The notes beneath the pieces were generated by a model. That model worked only from the letters and a program-made list of their open reading frames with translations. It ran no database searches and was not told where the DNA came from. The position numbers and the translations under genes are program-made. Below, piece by piece: positions 34,134-42,922 of a stretch of 64,000 bases of DNA. How positions within the stretch are numbered: the first letter of the stretch is position 1; every line of letters starts with the position of its first letter. This DNA comes from Roseicella sp. DB1501 (GTDB lineage Bacteria > Pseudomonadota > Alphaproteobacteria > Acetobacterales > Acetobacteraceae): positions 124,001 through 188,000 of the forward strand of contig NZ_JABFHG010000005.1 of NCBI RefSeq assembly GCF_013112485.1, written 5' to 3'.

Positions 34134-37100
34134 ATGTCGATCAGCGAACCCTTCATCCGTCGTCCCATCGGCACCGCCCTGCTGGCGATCGGCGTCGCCC
34201 TGGCCGGCATCGTCGCCTATTTCGGCCTGCCGGTGGCGCCGCTGCCGCGGGCCGACATCCCGACCATCGTCGTCACCGCGACCCAGCCCGGCGCCGATCC
34301 GGCGACCATGGCCTCCTCCGTCGCGGCGCCGCTCGAGCGCCGGCTCGGCGCCATTGCCGGCGTCACCGAGCTGACCTCGACCTCCTCGCTCGGCAGCGTC
34401 GCCGTCGTCGTGCAATTCGACCTCTCGCGCGACATCAACGGCGCGGCGCGGGACGTGCAGGCGGCGATCAACGCCGCCGGCAGCGACCTGCCCTCGGGCC
34501 TGCCCTCGCCGCCGACCATGCGCAAATTCAACCCCGGCGACGCGCCGGTGCTGATCATGGCCCTGTCCTCGGAGACCGCCTCGCCCGGCGCGGTCTACGA
34601 CGCGGCGGACAGCGTGGTGGCGCCGCGGCTCGCCCAGGTTCCCGGCGTCTCGCAGGTGCAGATCCAGGGCTCGGAGCAGCCTGCCATCCGGGTCACCGTC
34701 GATCCCGCGGCAGCCAAGGCGGCGGGCATCAGCATGGAGACGGTGCGGCAGGCGATCAGCACCAACAACGTCACCCAGGCGATCGGCCTGATCGACGGCA
34801 CCGACCAGACGGCCGCGCTCAGCGTCAACGACCGGTTGAACACGCCCGAGGACTACAACAGCATCATCGTCAAGCAGCAGGATGGCGCGGTGGTCCGCCT
34901 GTCCTCCATCGGCCGCGCCACCCTCGACGTGCGGGACCGCCGCCAGGGCGGGTCGGTGGACGGTCGCCCGGCGGTGATGATGATCATCTTCAAGCAGGCC
35001 GACGCCAATGTGCTCGAGGTGGTGAACGGCATCCAGGCCGTCCTGCCGCAGCTTGAGCGATGGCTGCCGGGCGGCGTGGTGATCCACACCATCCGCGACC
35101 GGTCGGAGACGATCCGCGCCAGCGTGCGCGACGTGCAGCATGCCCTGCTGATCTCGATCCTTCTCGTGATCATGGTGGTGGCCGTCTTCCTCCGCCGCGT
35201 CTCCGCCGTGGCCGCGACCGCGACCGCCGTGCCGCTCTCGCTGCTCGGCACGCTGGCGGTGATGTGGCTGGCCGGCTTCTCGCTCGACAACCTCTCGCTC
35301 ATGGCGCTCACCATCTCGGTCGGCTTCGTGGTCGACGACGCCATCGTCATGATCGAGAACATGTCGCGCCTGCGCGAGCGCGGCCTCGGCCCCTTCGAGG
35401 CGGCGCTGGAAGGCGCGCGGCAGATCGGCTTCACGGTGGTCTCCATCACCGTCTCGCTGATTGCCGTCTTCATCCCGCTGCTCTTCATGGGCGGCGTCGT
35501 CGGCCGGCTGTTCCGGGAATTCTCCCTGGTCCTCGCCCTCGCCGTGGCGATATCGGGCATCGTCTCCCTCAGCCTGACGCCGATGATGGCGGCGCATTCG
35601 GCGCGCAGCCTGCCGCCGCCCCCGGGCCGGTTCGGCCGCGCCTTCGATCGCGCGATGGCGGCGCTGACCGCAGGCTACATGCGCAGCCTCGCCGCCCTGC
35701 TGCGCTGGCGGCGCACGATGCTGGCCCTCACCCTCGGCCTCATCGGCCTCACCGTCTGGCTCTATGTGATCGTGCCGAAGGGCTTCTTCCCGGACCAGGA
35801 TACGGGACTGATCATGGGCACGACGCGCGCCGCGCCCGACACCTCCTACGCCACCATGATGCGGCTGCAGGAACGGGTGGTCGAGGCGCTGCGCAAGGAT
35901 CCGGCGATCGCCAGCATCGCCTCGGCGGTCGGCAGCGGCAGCGGCAATGCCTCGGTCAGCCAGGGGCGCCTCTTCATCAGCCTCAAGCCGATCGGCGAGC
36001 GGCCCGGCGTCAGCGCCAATGACGTCATCAACCGCACGCGCCGGGCGCTCGGCAGCATTCCCGGCATCCAGACCTTCATGCGGGCGGTGCAGGATATCGG
36101 CATCGGCGGCCGGGCGGGCAATGCCGCGATCCAGTTCGTCCTCCTCTCGCCCGATCTGGAGGGGATGGAGATCTGGTCGGAAAAGCTGGTGGCGAAGCTG
36201 CGGACCGTGCCGGGCATCCAGGACGTCTCCTCCGACCAGCAGCGCGCCGGGCCGGTCTCGCGGCTGGTGATCGACCGCGAGGCGGCGGCGCGGCTCGGCG
36301 TCAGCGTCTCGGCCATCACCGCCGCGCTGAACAGCGCCTTCGCGCAGCGCCAGGTCTCGGTGATCTACCGCTCCCGCAACCAGTACCGGGTGGTGCTGGA
36401 GGTCGAGCCGAAGCTGCAGCAGTATCCCGGGCAGATCGAGGATATCTGGCTCAGCAGCAGCAACGGCGTGCAGGTGCCCCTCGCCTCCCTGGTGACGCTC
36501 GAAGCCGGCTCGGCGCCGCTCTCCGTCACGCATCAGGGCCAGTTCCCGGCCTCGACCATCACCTTCAACCTCGGTCCCGGCGTCTCGCTCGGCGACGCGA
36601 CCGCCGCGGTGGAGCGCGCCGCCGCCGAGATCGGCCTGCCGGACACGATGCGCACCGAGTTCGCCGGCAATGCCCGTGCCTTCCAGTCCTTCGCCCGTGG
36701 CCAGCCGCTGCTGATCCTGGCGGCGCTGGCGACCATCTACATCGTGCTCGGCATGCTCTACGAGCACGTCCTGCACCCGATCACCATCCTCTCCACCCTG
36801 CCCACGGCCGGCATCGGCGCCCTGCTGGCGCTGCTGCTGACCGGCACGCCCTTCACCGTCATCGCCCTCATCGGCATCATCCTGCTGATGGGAATCGTGA
36901 AGAAGAACGCCATCATGATGGTGGACTTCGCCCTGGAGCATGAGCGCGAGCACGGCCTCGGCGGCGAGGCGGCGATCCTCGAAGCCTGCCGCGAGCGCTT
37001 CCGGCCGATCCTGATGACCACGCTGGCCGCGGTCTTCGGCGCGATCCCACTCGCCCTGGCGAACGGTGCCGGCGCCGAACTGCGGCAGCCGCTCGGGATC

Positions 37101-37223
37101 ACCATCATCGGCGGCTTGCTGCTGTCGCAGCTGCTGACGCTCTACACGACGCCGGTGGTGTACCTGGCTCTGGACGGCATCGGTCGACGCCGCCCCACCC
37201 CTGCTTTGCTGCCGGCCGAGTAG
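34134..37223 (+). CDS. RND efflux permease 3, HAE-1 family, MdtB/MdtC-like
   Basis: A 1029-aa permease starting at ATG 34134, five bases after the stop of permease 2. SISEPFIRRPIGTALLAIG opens it; the TM4 acidic pair is Asp401-Asp402; GIVKKNAIMMVDFALEHERE lies near the end. It is a close paralogue of permease 2. A run of three HAE permeases with one adaptor and one outer-membrane partner is unusual: MdtABC has two. The third may widen the range of substrates or build alternative trimers. Confidence 0.95.
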   Translation: MSISEPFIRRPIGTALLAIGVALAGIVAYFGLPVAPLPRADIPTIVVTATQPGADPATMASSVAAPLERRLGAIAGVTELTSTSSLGSVAVVVQFDLSRDINGAARDVQAAINAAGSDLPSGLPSPPTMRKFNPGDAPVLIMALSSETASPGAVYDAADSVVAPRLAQVPGVSQVQIQGSEQPAIRVTVDPAAAKAAGISMETVRQAISTNNVTQAIGLIDGTDQTAALSVNDRLNTPEDYNSIIVKQQDGAVVRLSSIGRATLDVRDRRQGGSVDGRPAVMMIIFKQADANVLEVVNGIQAVLPQLERWLPGGVVIHTIRDRSETIRASVRDVQHALLISILLVIMVVAVFLRRVSAVAATATAVPLSLLGTLAVMWLAGFSLDNLSLMALTISVGFVVDDAIVMIENMSRLRERGLGPFEAALEGARQIGFTVVSITVSLIAVFIPLLFMGGVVGRLFREFSLVLALAVAISGIVSLSLTPMMAAHSARSLPPPPGRFGRAFDRAMAALTAGYMRSLAALLRWRRTMLALTLGLIGLTVWLYVIVPKGFFPDQDTGLIMGTTRAAPDTSYATMMRLQERVVEALRKDPAIASIASAVGSGSGNASVSQGRLFISLKPIGERPGVSANDVINRTRRALGSIPGIQTFMRAVQDIGIGGRAGNAAIQFVLLSPDLEGMEIWSEKLVAKLRTVPGIQDVSSDQQRAGPVSRLVIDREAAARLGVSVSAITAALNSAFAQRQVSVIYRSRNQYRVVLEVEPKLQQYPGQIEDIWLSSSNGVQVPLASLVTLEAGSAPLSVTHQGQFPASTITFNLGPGVSLGDATAAVERAAAEIGLPDTMRTEFAGNARAFQSFARGQPLLILAALATIYIVLGMLYEHVLHPITILSTLPTAGIGALLALLLTGTPFTVIALIGIILLMGIVKKNAIMMVDFALEHEREHGLGGEAAILEACRERFRPILMTTLAAVFGAIPLALANGAGAELRQPLGITIIGGLLLSQLLTLYTTPVVYLALDGIGRRRPTPALLPAE
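36537..36676 (+). repeat. 140-bp block identical to part of permease 2 (copy 2)
   Basis: Second copy of the perfect match described at 33430-33569; the flanks differ at the codon before the block and at base 36677. Confidence 0.9.
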
Positions 37224-37303
37224 GCCGGCGGCACGACACGCGCATCCCGTCCCGCTCCCGGTCGTTCTGCCGTGACGCGACGACTGCCCAGTGGAGGACC
37301 AGC

Positions 37304-37897
37304 ATGCCGCCTGTCTCCGAACAACGCCTGTCCGAGGCGTTGCGGACCATCTCCCACGCCTTCGCCGATGGCGGGATACCCGACCGTCCCGGCGACCATC
37401 CGGATGCCGGGGAGGACCCGGGCCTCGCCGGCATGGATGACGAGCTGCGCGCAGGGCTTGGCGAGGCTGCCCTGGCGGTGGCCTTCGGCGCCTTCGCCTC
37501 GCGGGCTGGCGATGGCGGCCCGCTGCATCTGCTGATCGCCAGCATGGGGTTGCTGGCGCTCCAGGCCGGCGAGGAGCCCGACCCGCCGGCGGAGATCCTC
37601 GCCATCGCCGCCGAGGATGCGCGGGTCGAGGCCGAGATCGACCGCGCCGGCGAGGCGATTGATGCCGAGTTCGGCCGCGAGGCGCGATGCGAGGCGGTGA
37701 CGGCGGCGCTCGAGGCGCGGCTGCTCGGCACCGCCATCACCCTGGCGGGCTGCACCATGCCCGAGGGCATCGAGCGTCAGGAGGCGGTGCGGCTGCGCGC
37801 TGCCCGGATCCTGGTGCGCCTCGCCGCGGGGCTCGTTGCGATGAATGCCGCGGCGCCGGCGGCCGCAGGCTTCGCCGCGCCGCAGCCCTCACCGTAA
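37304..37897 (+). CDS. Hypothetical protein
   Basis: A 197-aa soluble protein with no recognised family. Mostly helical by residue pattern, acidic overall, rich in Ala, Glu and Asp, with two long helical segments (AGLGEAALAVAFGAFASRAG and VTAALEARLLGTAITLAGC) and an Ala/Pro-rich end. A good ribosome site (GGAGGA, 5 nt from the ATG) supports the start. It is 80 bp past permease 3 on the same strand and could belong to that unit or stand alone. Confidence 0.65.
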   Translation: MPPVSEQRLSEALRTISHAFADGGIPDRPGDHPDAGEDPGLAGMDDELRAGLGEAALAVAFGAFASRAGDGGPLHLLIASMGLLALQAGEEPDPPAEILAIAAEDARVEAEIDRAGEAIDAEFGREARCEAVTAALEARLLGTAITLAGCTMPEGIERQEAVRLRAARILVRLAAGLVAMNAAAPAAAGFAAPQPSP

Positions 37898-37924
37898 ACT
37901 CGGTTCGCGGCAGGCCCGCCGATC

Positions 37925-37958
37925 CGCGGCATCCGCGGGATCTCCCGCGAATGCCGCG
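37925..37958. terminator. Bidirectional hairpin between convergent genes
   Basis: CGCGGCAT and ATGCCGCG pair (8 bp), then after one mismatch CGCGGG and CCCGCG pair (6 bp) around an ATCT loop. It lies between the hypothetical gene and the convergent YidB-family gene. Confidence 0.6.
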
Positions 37959-37967
37959 ACCCGAGGG

Positions 37968-38759
37968 TCAGCGCCGGTCGGGACCGCCGCCGAGGCTGCC
38001 GAAGACGTTCTGCAGCAGGTCGTCGATGCCGCTGCCGCCGCTCGCCTGATGCTGCTGCTGGGGCTGCTGCACCTGGCCGCCGGGCGTCATCCGGTCGATC
38101 ATCTGCGGCAGCAGGGTGCTGAGCTCCTGCAGCAGCGTGCCGCGATCGGTGCCGGCCCGCTGCGCCGCCTCGTCAAGCTCTCGCGGGTCGAAGTTCTGCT
38201 CCAGATCCTGAGGCGAGACGGGTTCATTCTGGCCGGTGCCCACCCAGGAATCGACCTGCCGGCCCAGCCCCTGGTCACGCAGACCGGATAGCAGCCCACC
38301 GAGGCCACCGAGCGCCCCAGCCCCGGCCGCGCCGCCAAGCAGCCCGCCAAGCAGGCCGCCCAGGCCGCCAAGCCCGCCGCCGGCATTGGCCGGCTGGCCG
38401 CCACCGCCCCATGGGCCTTGCGCCGCGCCGCCCTGCTGGCCCCAGGGACCGGCAGAGGTGCCGGACGCCGGCGTGGCGTCGCCAGCCTGGCGGCCCCAGG
38501 CGCCGGACGGCGCCGGGCCCTGTGGCGCCGAGGAGCCGGTGTCGTTCCCGCCGAAGATGGTGCCGAGCAGCCCGCCGAGGCCGCCACCTGCCGAGCCGCC
38601 CTGCGGCGGCGCCTGGCTTGGGGCTGGCGCCGGAGCCTGGCTGCTCCGCGAGTTCTTCATCAGCATGTGAATCAGCAGCGCCACCGCCGCCATCTTCACC
38701 CCGGTCGGCAAGCCGCCCGCCAGTCCGCCGCCCGAACGGCCGAACAAGGATTCGCCCAT
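37968..38759 (-). CDS. YidB family protein (DUF937-like), Gly-rich
   Basis: A 263-aa protein with a short hydrophobic segment (VKMAAVALLIHMLM), a long low-complexity middle rich in Gly, Ala, Gln and Pro (repeated GGLGGLLGGLL units), and a conserved C-terminal domain: LRDQGLGRQVDSWVGTGQNEPVSPQDL and AGTDRGTLLQELSTLLPQMIDRMTPGG, which is the YidB signature. Function of the family is unknown. ATG 38759 has GGAGGGAG upstream; an in-frame ATG at 38822 is less likely. Confidence 0.82.
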   Translation of the reverse strand: MGESLFGRSGGGLAGGLPTGVKMAAVALLIHMLMKNSRSSQAPAPAPSQAPPQGGSAGGGLGGLLGTIFGGNDTGSSAPQGPAPSGAWGRQAGDATPASGTSAGPWGQQGGAAQGPWGGGGQPANAGGGLGGLGGLLGGLLGGAAGAGALGGLGGLLSGLRDQGLGRQVDSWVGTGQNEPVSPQDLEQNFDPRELDEAAQRAGTDRGTLLQELSTLLPQMIDRMTPGGQVQQPQQQHQASGGSGIDDLLQNVFGSLGGGPDRR

Positions 38760-38941
38760 GGCCCTAACTCCCTCCGCTGGCTTTGATGGCCCCACCCGGT
38801 CATCCACCGGGATCCCTGGCACCGCACCCTTCGAGGACCATGGCCGGCTTGCGGCACATGCCCTCCCTCGCGAACGCCGTTCCGGGGAATCTGTGCCCGA
38901 ATGCGCTTGCGCACAGGCCCGTGACGACTAAGCTCCGCGCC

Positions 38942-41179
38942 ATGATGTTCCGCCGGGAGAAGCAGAGCCCCGACGGTGAGCCAGGCGGCGCGACGCCGGT
39001 CACGGCGTCGCGCCGCCCAGGGGGCCATGCGCCGCCGCATCATCCGGGGCGCCATGCGCCCACGCATCTGCTGCTGCTCGGTTTCTCGGTGCTCCTGCCC
39101 CTCGGCCTCTTCGTCTGGACGGCCTGGAGCGAACGCCGCCAGGCGCTCGAGGATGCCGAGCACGCCGCCCGGCGCACCATCGCGGTGCTGCACGAGCACG
39201 CCGCCCGGGTCTTCGACACGAGCGAGCTGGTCCTCTCGGAAGTCGGCCGGCAGACCGAGGGGCTGGGCTGGGACGACATCGCCCGCGACATCCGCCTCTG
39301 GAACTACCTGCAACGCGTCGCCGGCGATCTCGGCCAGCAGATCGATATCACCCTGGCGGATGGCGAAGGCCGGGTGCGGATGACCACCATCCGCTTCCCG
39401 GCCGCCCGCGGCGACAGCCTGCTGGGGAGCGAGGAGTTCGAGGCGTTGCGCGCCCGGCAGAGCCTGCCCTTCGTCGGCCTGCAGCCGGAGACGCCTCTGG
39501 CGCCGCGCCAGATCACCCTCAGCCGCCGCCGGATCAACGCCGACGGGCGCTTCGACGGCATCCTCCGTGTCAGCATCCCGGTCGCCCAGTTCACCACCTT
39601 CTGGGCCCGCTACGCCCCGACCATCCGCTATCTCGTCACCCTGGCCCGCAGCGACGGCCGGGTGATCACACGCGGGCCGGCCGACCGCGAGGTGGAGCGG
39701 CTCTCGCCCACCGGCCCCTTCCTCGGTCGCGCCGTGGCGCAGCGGGAGGGCAGCTACAGCGGCGCCTCGCCGATCGACGGCGTGCAGCGGCTGACCGCCT
39801 TCTCGCAGGTCCGCGACTATCCGCTGCACCTGGCCTTCTCCGTCGAGACCGCGGCGGCGCTCGATGGCTGGCGCGACCGCGTGGCGCTGCTCGGCCTCTA
39901 CACCGCCCTCGCCGTCGCCGCGCTGCTCGGCATGGCGCTGATGGTGATGCGGCAGTACCGCGAGCAGCGGCGCGACTCCCGGCGCTGGCGCGACATGGCG
40001 GAGCAGCTCGCGGCCGAGATCGCGCGGCGCGAGCAGGCCGAGGCGGCGCTGCGGCGGGCGCAGACGCTCGACGCCGTCGGCCAGCTCACCGCCGGGGTGG
40101 CGCACGACTTCAACAACCTGTTGCAGGCGATCCGCAGCGGCCTCTTCCTGCTCGCCCCGAAGGTGCCGGACAGCGCCCGCAAGGTGCTGGATGCCAGCCT
40201 GCAGGCGGTCGATCGCGGCGCCAAGCTGGTGCGGCAGCTGATGGTCTTCGCGCGGCGCGAGGCGTTGCAGCCGCGGCCGGTGGATCCGCGCGCCCTGGTG
40301 GCGGGAGTCGGCGAGCTGCTGCCGAAGGCGGTCGGCGTGCCGGTCGTCATCGAGACGGCGATCGAGCCCAACATCGCCCCCGTGTTGGTCGACCCGACCC
40401 AGGCCGAGCTGGCGGTGCTCAACCTGGCGATCAATGCGCGCGACGCCATGCCGGAGGGCGGCACGCTCACCATCGGCGCCCGCAACGCGCCGCTGGGCTC
40501 GGCGGAAGGGCCTCCGGGAGCAGGCGACTATGTCGTCCTCACCATCTCCGACACCGGCATCGGCATGACCCCCGAGGTGCTCGAGCGGGTGTTGGAGCCC
40601 TTCTACACCACCAAGCCGGTCGGCAAAGGCACCGGACTCGGCCTTTCCATGGTGCATGGCTTCGTCACCCAGTCGGGCGGCACGATGCGCATCGAGAGCC
40701 GACCCGGCCGGGGCACGCGCGTCAGCCTGTGGCTGCCGCAGGCGCCGGCGATGCCCGAGGCGACCGAGCCGCCGCCCGGGCCCGCCCAGGCTGCGGACGG
40801 CCAGGCCGGCGCCCGGATCCTGCTGGTGGACGACGATGCGCTGGCCCGGCTGGCGACCGCCGCCGCCCTGCGGGAGATGGGGCACGAGGTTGTGGAGGCC
40901 CGCGACGGCGCCGAGGCGCTGATCGTCCTCGACCAGCGGCCCGAACTGCAGGTCGTCGTCACCGACTATGCCATGCCGCAGATGACCGGCGCCGAGCTGG
41001 CGCTGGCGATCCGCGCGCGGCGGTCAGGGCTCACGGTGATCATGATCACCGGTTATGCCGCCGGCCTGCCGGGCGGGAAGCCGGAGGCGGTGCGGACGCT
41101 GCTCCGCAAGCCCTTCCGCATGGAGGAGCTCGACGCTCTGCTGCGCGCGGCGGTCGGCGAGGAGGTCGTGGCGGGGTGA
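38942..41179 (+). CDS. Hybrid sensor histidine kinase/response regulator
   Basis: About 745 aa. First membrane helix near residues 38-58 (LLLLGFSVLLPLGLFVW), an extracytoplasmic sensor of about 270 residues with two Cache-like parts (LWNYLQRVAGDLGQQIDIT and the RFDGILRVSIP segment), a second membrane helix (LYTALAVAALLGMALMVM), then HisKA with the phospho-acceptor in GVAHDFNNLLQAI, an ATPase domain (NLAINARDAMPEGG, DTGIGM, GKGTGLGLSMVHGF), and a receiver domain with DDD and the phospho-accepting Asp in VVTDYAMPQM. An unknown small molecule would be sensed outside the cell. Start uncertain: ATG 38942 or 38945. No DNA-binding partner gene is adjacent. Confidence 0.9.
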   Translation: MMFRREKQSPDGEPGGATPVTASRRPGGHAPPHHPGRHAPTHLLLLGFSVLLPLGLFVWTAWSERRQALEDAEHAARRTIAVLHEHAARVFDTSELVLSEVGRQTEGLGWDDIARDIRLWNYLQRVAGDLGQQIDITLADGEGRVRMTTIRFPAARGDSLLGSEEFEALRARQSLPFVGLQPETPLAPRQITLSRRRINADGRFDGILRVSIPVAQFTTFWARYAPTIRYLVTLARSDGRVITRGPADREVERLSPTGPFLGRAVAQREGSYSGASPIDGVQRLTAFSQVRDYPLHLAFSVETAAALDGWRDRVALLGLYTALAVAALLGMALMVMRQYREQRRDSRRWRDMAEQLAAEIARREQAEAALRRAQTLDAVGQLTAGVAHDFNNLLQAIRSGLFLLAPKVPDSARKVLDASLQAVDRGAKLVRQLMVFARREALQPRPVDPRALVAGVGELLPKAVGVPVVIETAIEPNIAPVLVDPTQAELAVLNLAINARDAMPEGGTLTIGARNAPLGSAEGPPGAGDYVVLTISDTGIGMTPEVLERVLEPFYTTKPVGKGTGLGLSMVHGFVTQSGGTMRIESRPGRGTRVSLWLPQAPAMPEATEPPPGPAQAADGQAGARILLVDDDALARLATAAALREMGHEVVEARDGAEALIVLDQRPELQVVVTDYAMPQMTGAELALAIRARRSGLTVIMITGYAAGLPGGKPEAVRTLLRKPFRMEELDALLRAAVGEEVVAG

Positions 41180-41209
41180 TGCGCCGGACCGGCAGCGACC
41201 CGCGCCCGG

Positions 41210-42403
41210 TCAGCCCGGGATGTTCGGATCGGTCAGCCGGCGATGCTCCTCGAGCGCGTAGCGGTCGGTCATGCCGGCGATGTAGTCGCAGACCACCCGC
41301 GCCGCCTGCGGCGAGCCCGGCTCGCCGGCCCTCTCGCGCCACTCGTCCGGCAGCATCTGGGGCCCGCCATGCAGGAGCTGGAAGACCATCTGGCTGGCCC
41401 GCTTCGACTTCTGCATGGCGCGGTTCACCCGCCAGTGGCGGTACATGCGGTGGAACAGGAAATCCCGGATCAGCAGGTTCGCCTCCTGCATCGGCGCCGA
41501 GAAGGCGACGACCGGCTCCGGCGCGGCGCGGATGTCGTCGGCGCTGCGCGGCGCGATCGCGGCGATGCGGCGCGCCGTCTCGCGCACCACGTCCTGCACC
41601 ATGGCGTTGATGACCCGGCGCACCGTCTCGGTGGTCAGGCGCTCGCGCGCCGCCGTCGGGTGGTTGGCCCGCGCCTCCTGATAGGCATCGCCGATCAGCG
41701 GCAGGGCCGCCGCCTCCTCCAGGGTGAAGAAGCGGGCGCGGATCCCGTCATCCAGGTCGTGATTGTTGTAGGCGATGTCGTCGGCCAGCGCCGCGACCTG
41801 CGCCTCGGCCGAGGCATGGCTGGTGAGGTCGAGCGGGTGGCGAGCGTCGTATTCCGCGACATAGGTGGCCGGGCGCCGCACCGGGCCGTTGTGCTTGGCC
41901 AGCCCCTCCAGCGTCTCCCAGCAGAGGTTCAGTCCGTCGAAGGCGGCGTAGCGCGCCTCCAGCAGAGTCACGACCTTGAGCGACTGGGCATTGTGGTCGA
42001 AGCCGCCATAGGGGCGCATCTGGCCGTCCAGCGCCTCCTCCCCGGCATGGCCGAAGGGCGGGTGGCCGAGGTCGTGCGCCAGCGCCAGCGCCTCCGCCAA
42101 GTCCTCGTCCAGCCGCAGCCGGCGGGCGATGGCGCGGGCGATCTGTGCCACCTCGATGGAATGGGTCAGGCGGGTGCGGAAGTAGTCGCCTTCATGGAAG
42201 ACGAAGACCTGGGTCTTGTACTGCAGCCGGCGGAAGGCGCCGGTATGGATGATGCGGTCGCGGTCCCGCTGGAAGGGCGAGCGCGGGTCGCCGGCCGGCT
42301 CCGCATGCAGCCGGCCGCGGGAGGTCTCGGGCCGGACGGCCCAAGGGGCGAGCGGCTCGCCGAGGGGCTGGACAGTCGGCTCGGCGCGGGCCTCGTGCGT
42401 CAT
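41210..42403 (-). CDS. dgt: Deoxyguanosinetriphosphate triphosphohydrolase-like protein
   Basis: A 397-aa HD-domain enzyme that hydrolyses dNTPs to the deoxynucleoside plus triphosphate. Metal ligands are visible as His81 in RTRLTHSIEVAQIA, His110-Asp111 in LALAHDLGHPPFGHAGE, and a later Asp in AALADDIAYNNHDLDD. Length and motifs match the type 2 family found in alphaproteobacteria. It faces the divergent iron-sulfur carrier gene with a 129-bp gap. Confidence 0.92.
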   Translation of the reverse strand: MTHEARAEPTVQPLGEPLAPWAVRPETSRGRLHAEPAGDPRSPFQRDRDRIIHTGAFRRLQYKTQVFVFHEGDYFRTRLTHSIEVAQIARAIARRLRLDEDLAEALALAHDLGHPPFGHAGEEALDGQMRPYGGFDHNAQSLKVVTLLEARYAAFDGLNLCWETLEGLAKHNGPVRRPATYVAEYDARHPLDLTSHASAEAQVAALADDIAYNNHDLDDGIRARFFTLEEAAALPLIGDAYQEARANHPTAARERLTTETVRRVINAMVQDVVRETARRIAAIAPRSADDIRAAPEPVVAFSAPMQEANLLIRDFLFHRMYRHWRVNRAMQKSKRASQMVFQLLHGGPQMLPDEWRERAGEPGSPQAARVVCDYIAGMTDRYALEEHRRLTDPNIPG

Positions 42404-42496
42404 GCCGGTTGCCTAACAGGCCGGCCAGGGGCCCGCAACAGCGCCGCCGGTTGGAATTCCGGTGCCCTGCCCCCTATCTTCACGGGCAAAGATGAC

Positions 42497-42521
42497 GGCG
42501 GCCCGGCGTAGCGGGGCCGCC
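42497..42521 (+). promoter_or_regulatory. Hairpin in the leader of the iron-sulfur carrier gene
   Basis: GGCGGCCC and GGGCCGCC (8 bp) enclose a 9-nt loop directly before the AGGAGAG ribosome site at 42522. It could influence translation or be chance in GC-rich DNA. Confidence 0.3.
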
Positions 42522-42532
42522 AGGAGAGATCG

Positions 42533-42883
42533 ATGCCCGATGGTTCCGACCTGCCCTCCTTCCGCGTGACGCCCCGCGCGGCCGCCCAGGTGGCGGAGAT
42601 CGCCCGCCGCGAGGGCCGCCCGGCGGCCGGGCTCCGCGTCTCTGTCAGCGCCGGCGGCTGCTCCGGCTTCCAGTATGGCTTCGCCCTGGAGGACCAGGCG
42701 GCGCCGGACGATCTCGTCGTCGCGGCCGGCGAGACCCGCGTCTTCGTCGATCCGGTCTCGCTCGACCTGCTGGCCGGAGCCGAACTCGACTGGAACGAGG
42801 CGCTGATCGGCGCCCATTTCACCATCCGGAATCCGCAGGCGGTCTCCGGCTGCGGCTGCGGGGTGAGCTTCGCCGTCGCCTGA
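42533..42883 (+). CDS. erpA: Iron-sulfur cluster carrier, ErpA/IscA (HesB) family
   Basis: A 116-aa A-type carrier that transfers 4Fe-4S or 2Fe-2S clusters to apoproteins. The three cluster-binding cysteines are in place: Cys43 in AGGCSGFQYGF, and Cys107 and Cys109 in VSGCGCGVSF. The domain fills almost the whole length. The ErpA symbol is by usual naming; IscA or SufA cannot be excluded, as no isc/suf genes are adjacent. Followed by xth 39 bp later. Confidence 0.88.
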   Translation: MPDGSDLPSFRVTPRAAAQVAEIARREGRPAAGLRVSVSAGGCSGFQYGFALEDQAAPDDLVVAAGETRVFVDPVSLDLLAGAELDWNEALIGAHFTIRNPQAVSGCGCGVSFAVA

Positions 42884-42922
42884 CGGCTTATCAAACGGGG
42901 CGGCAGCGGCGATGCTGGGCGC

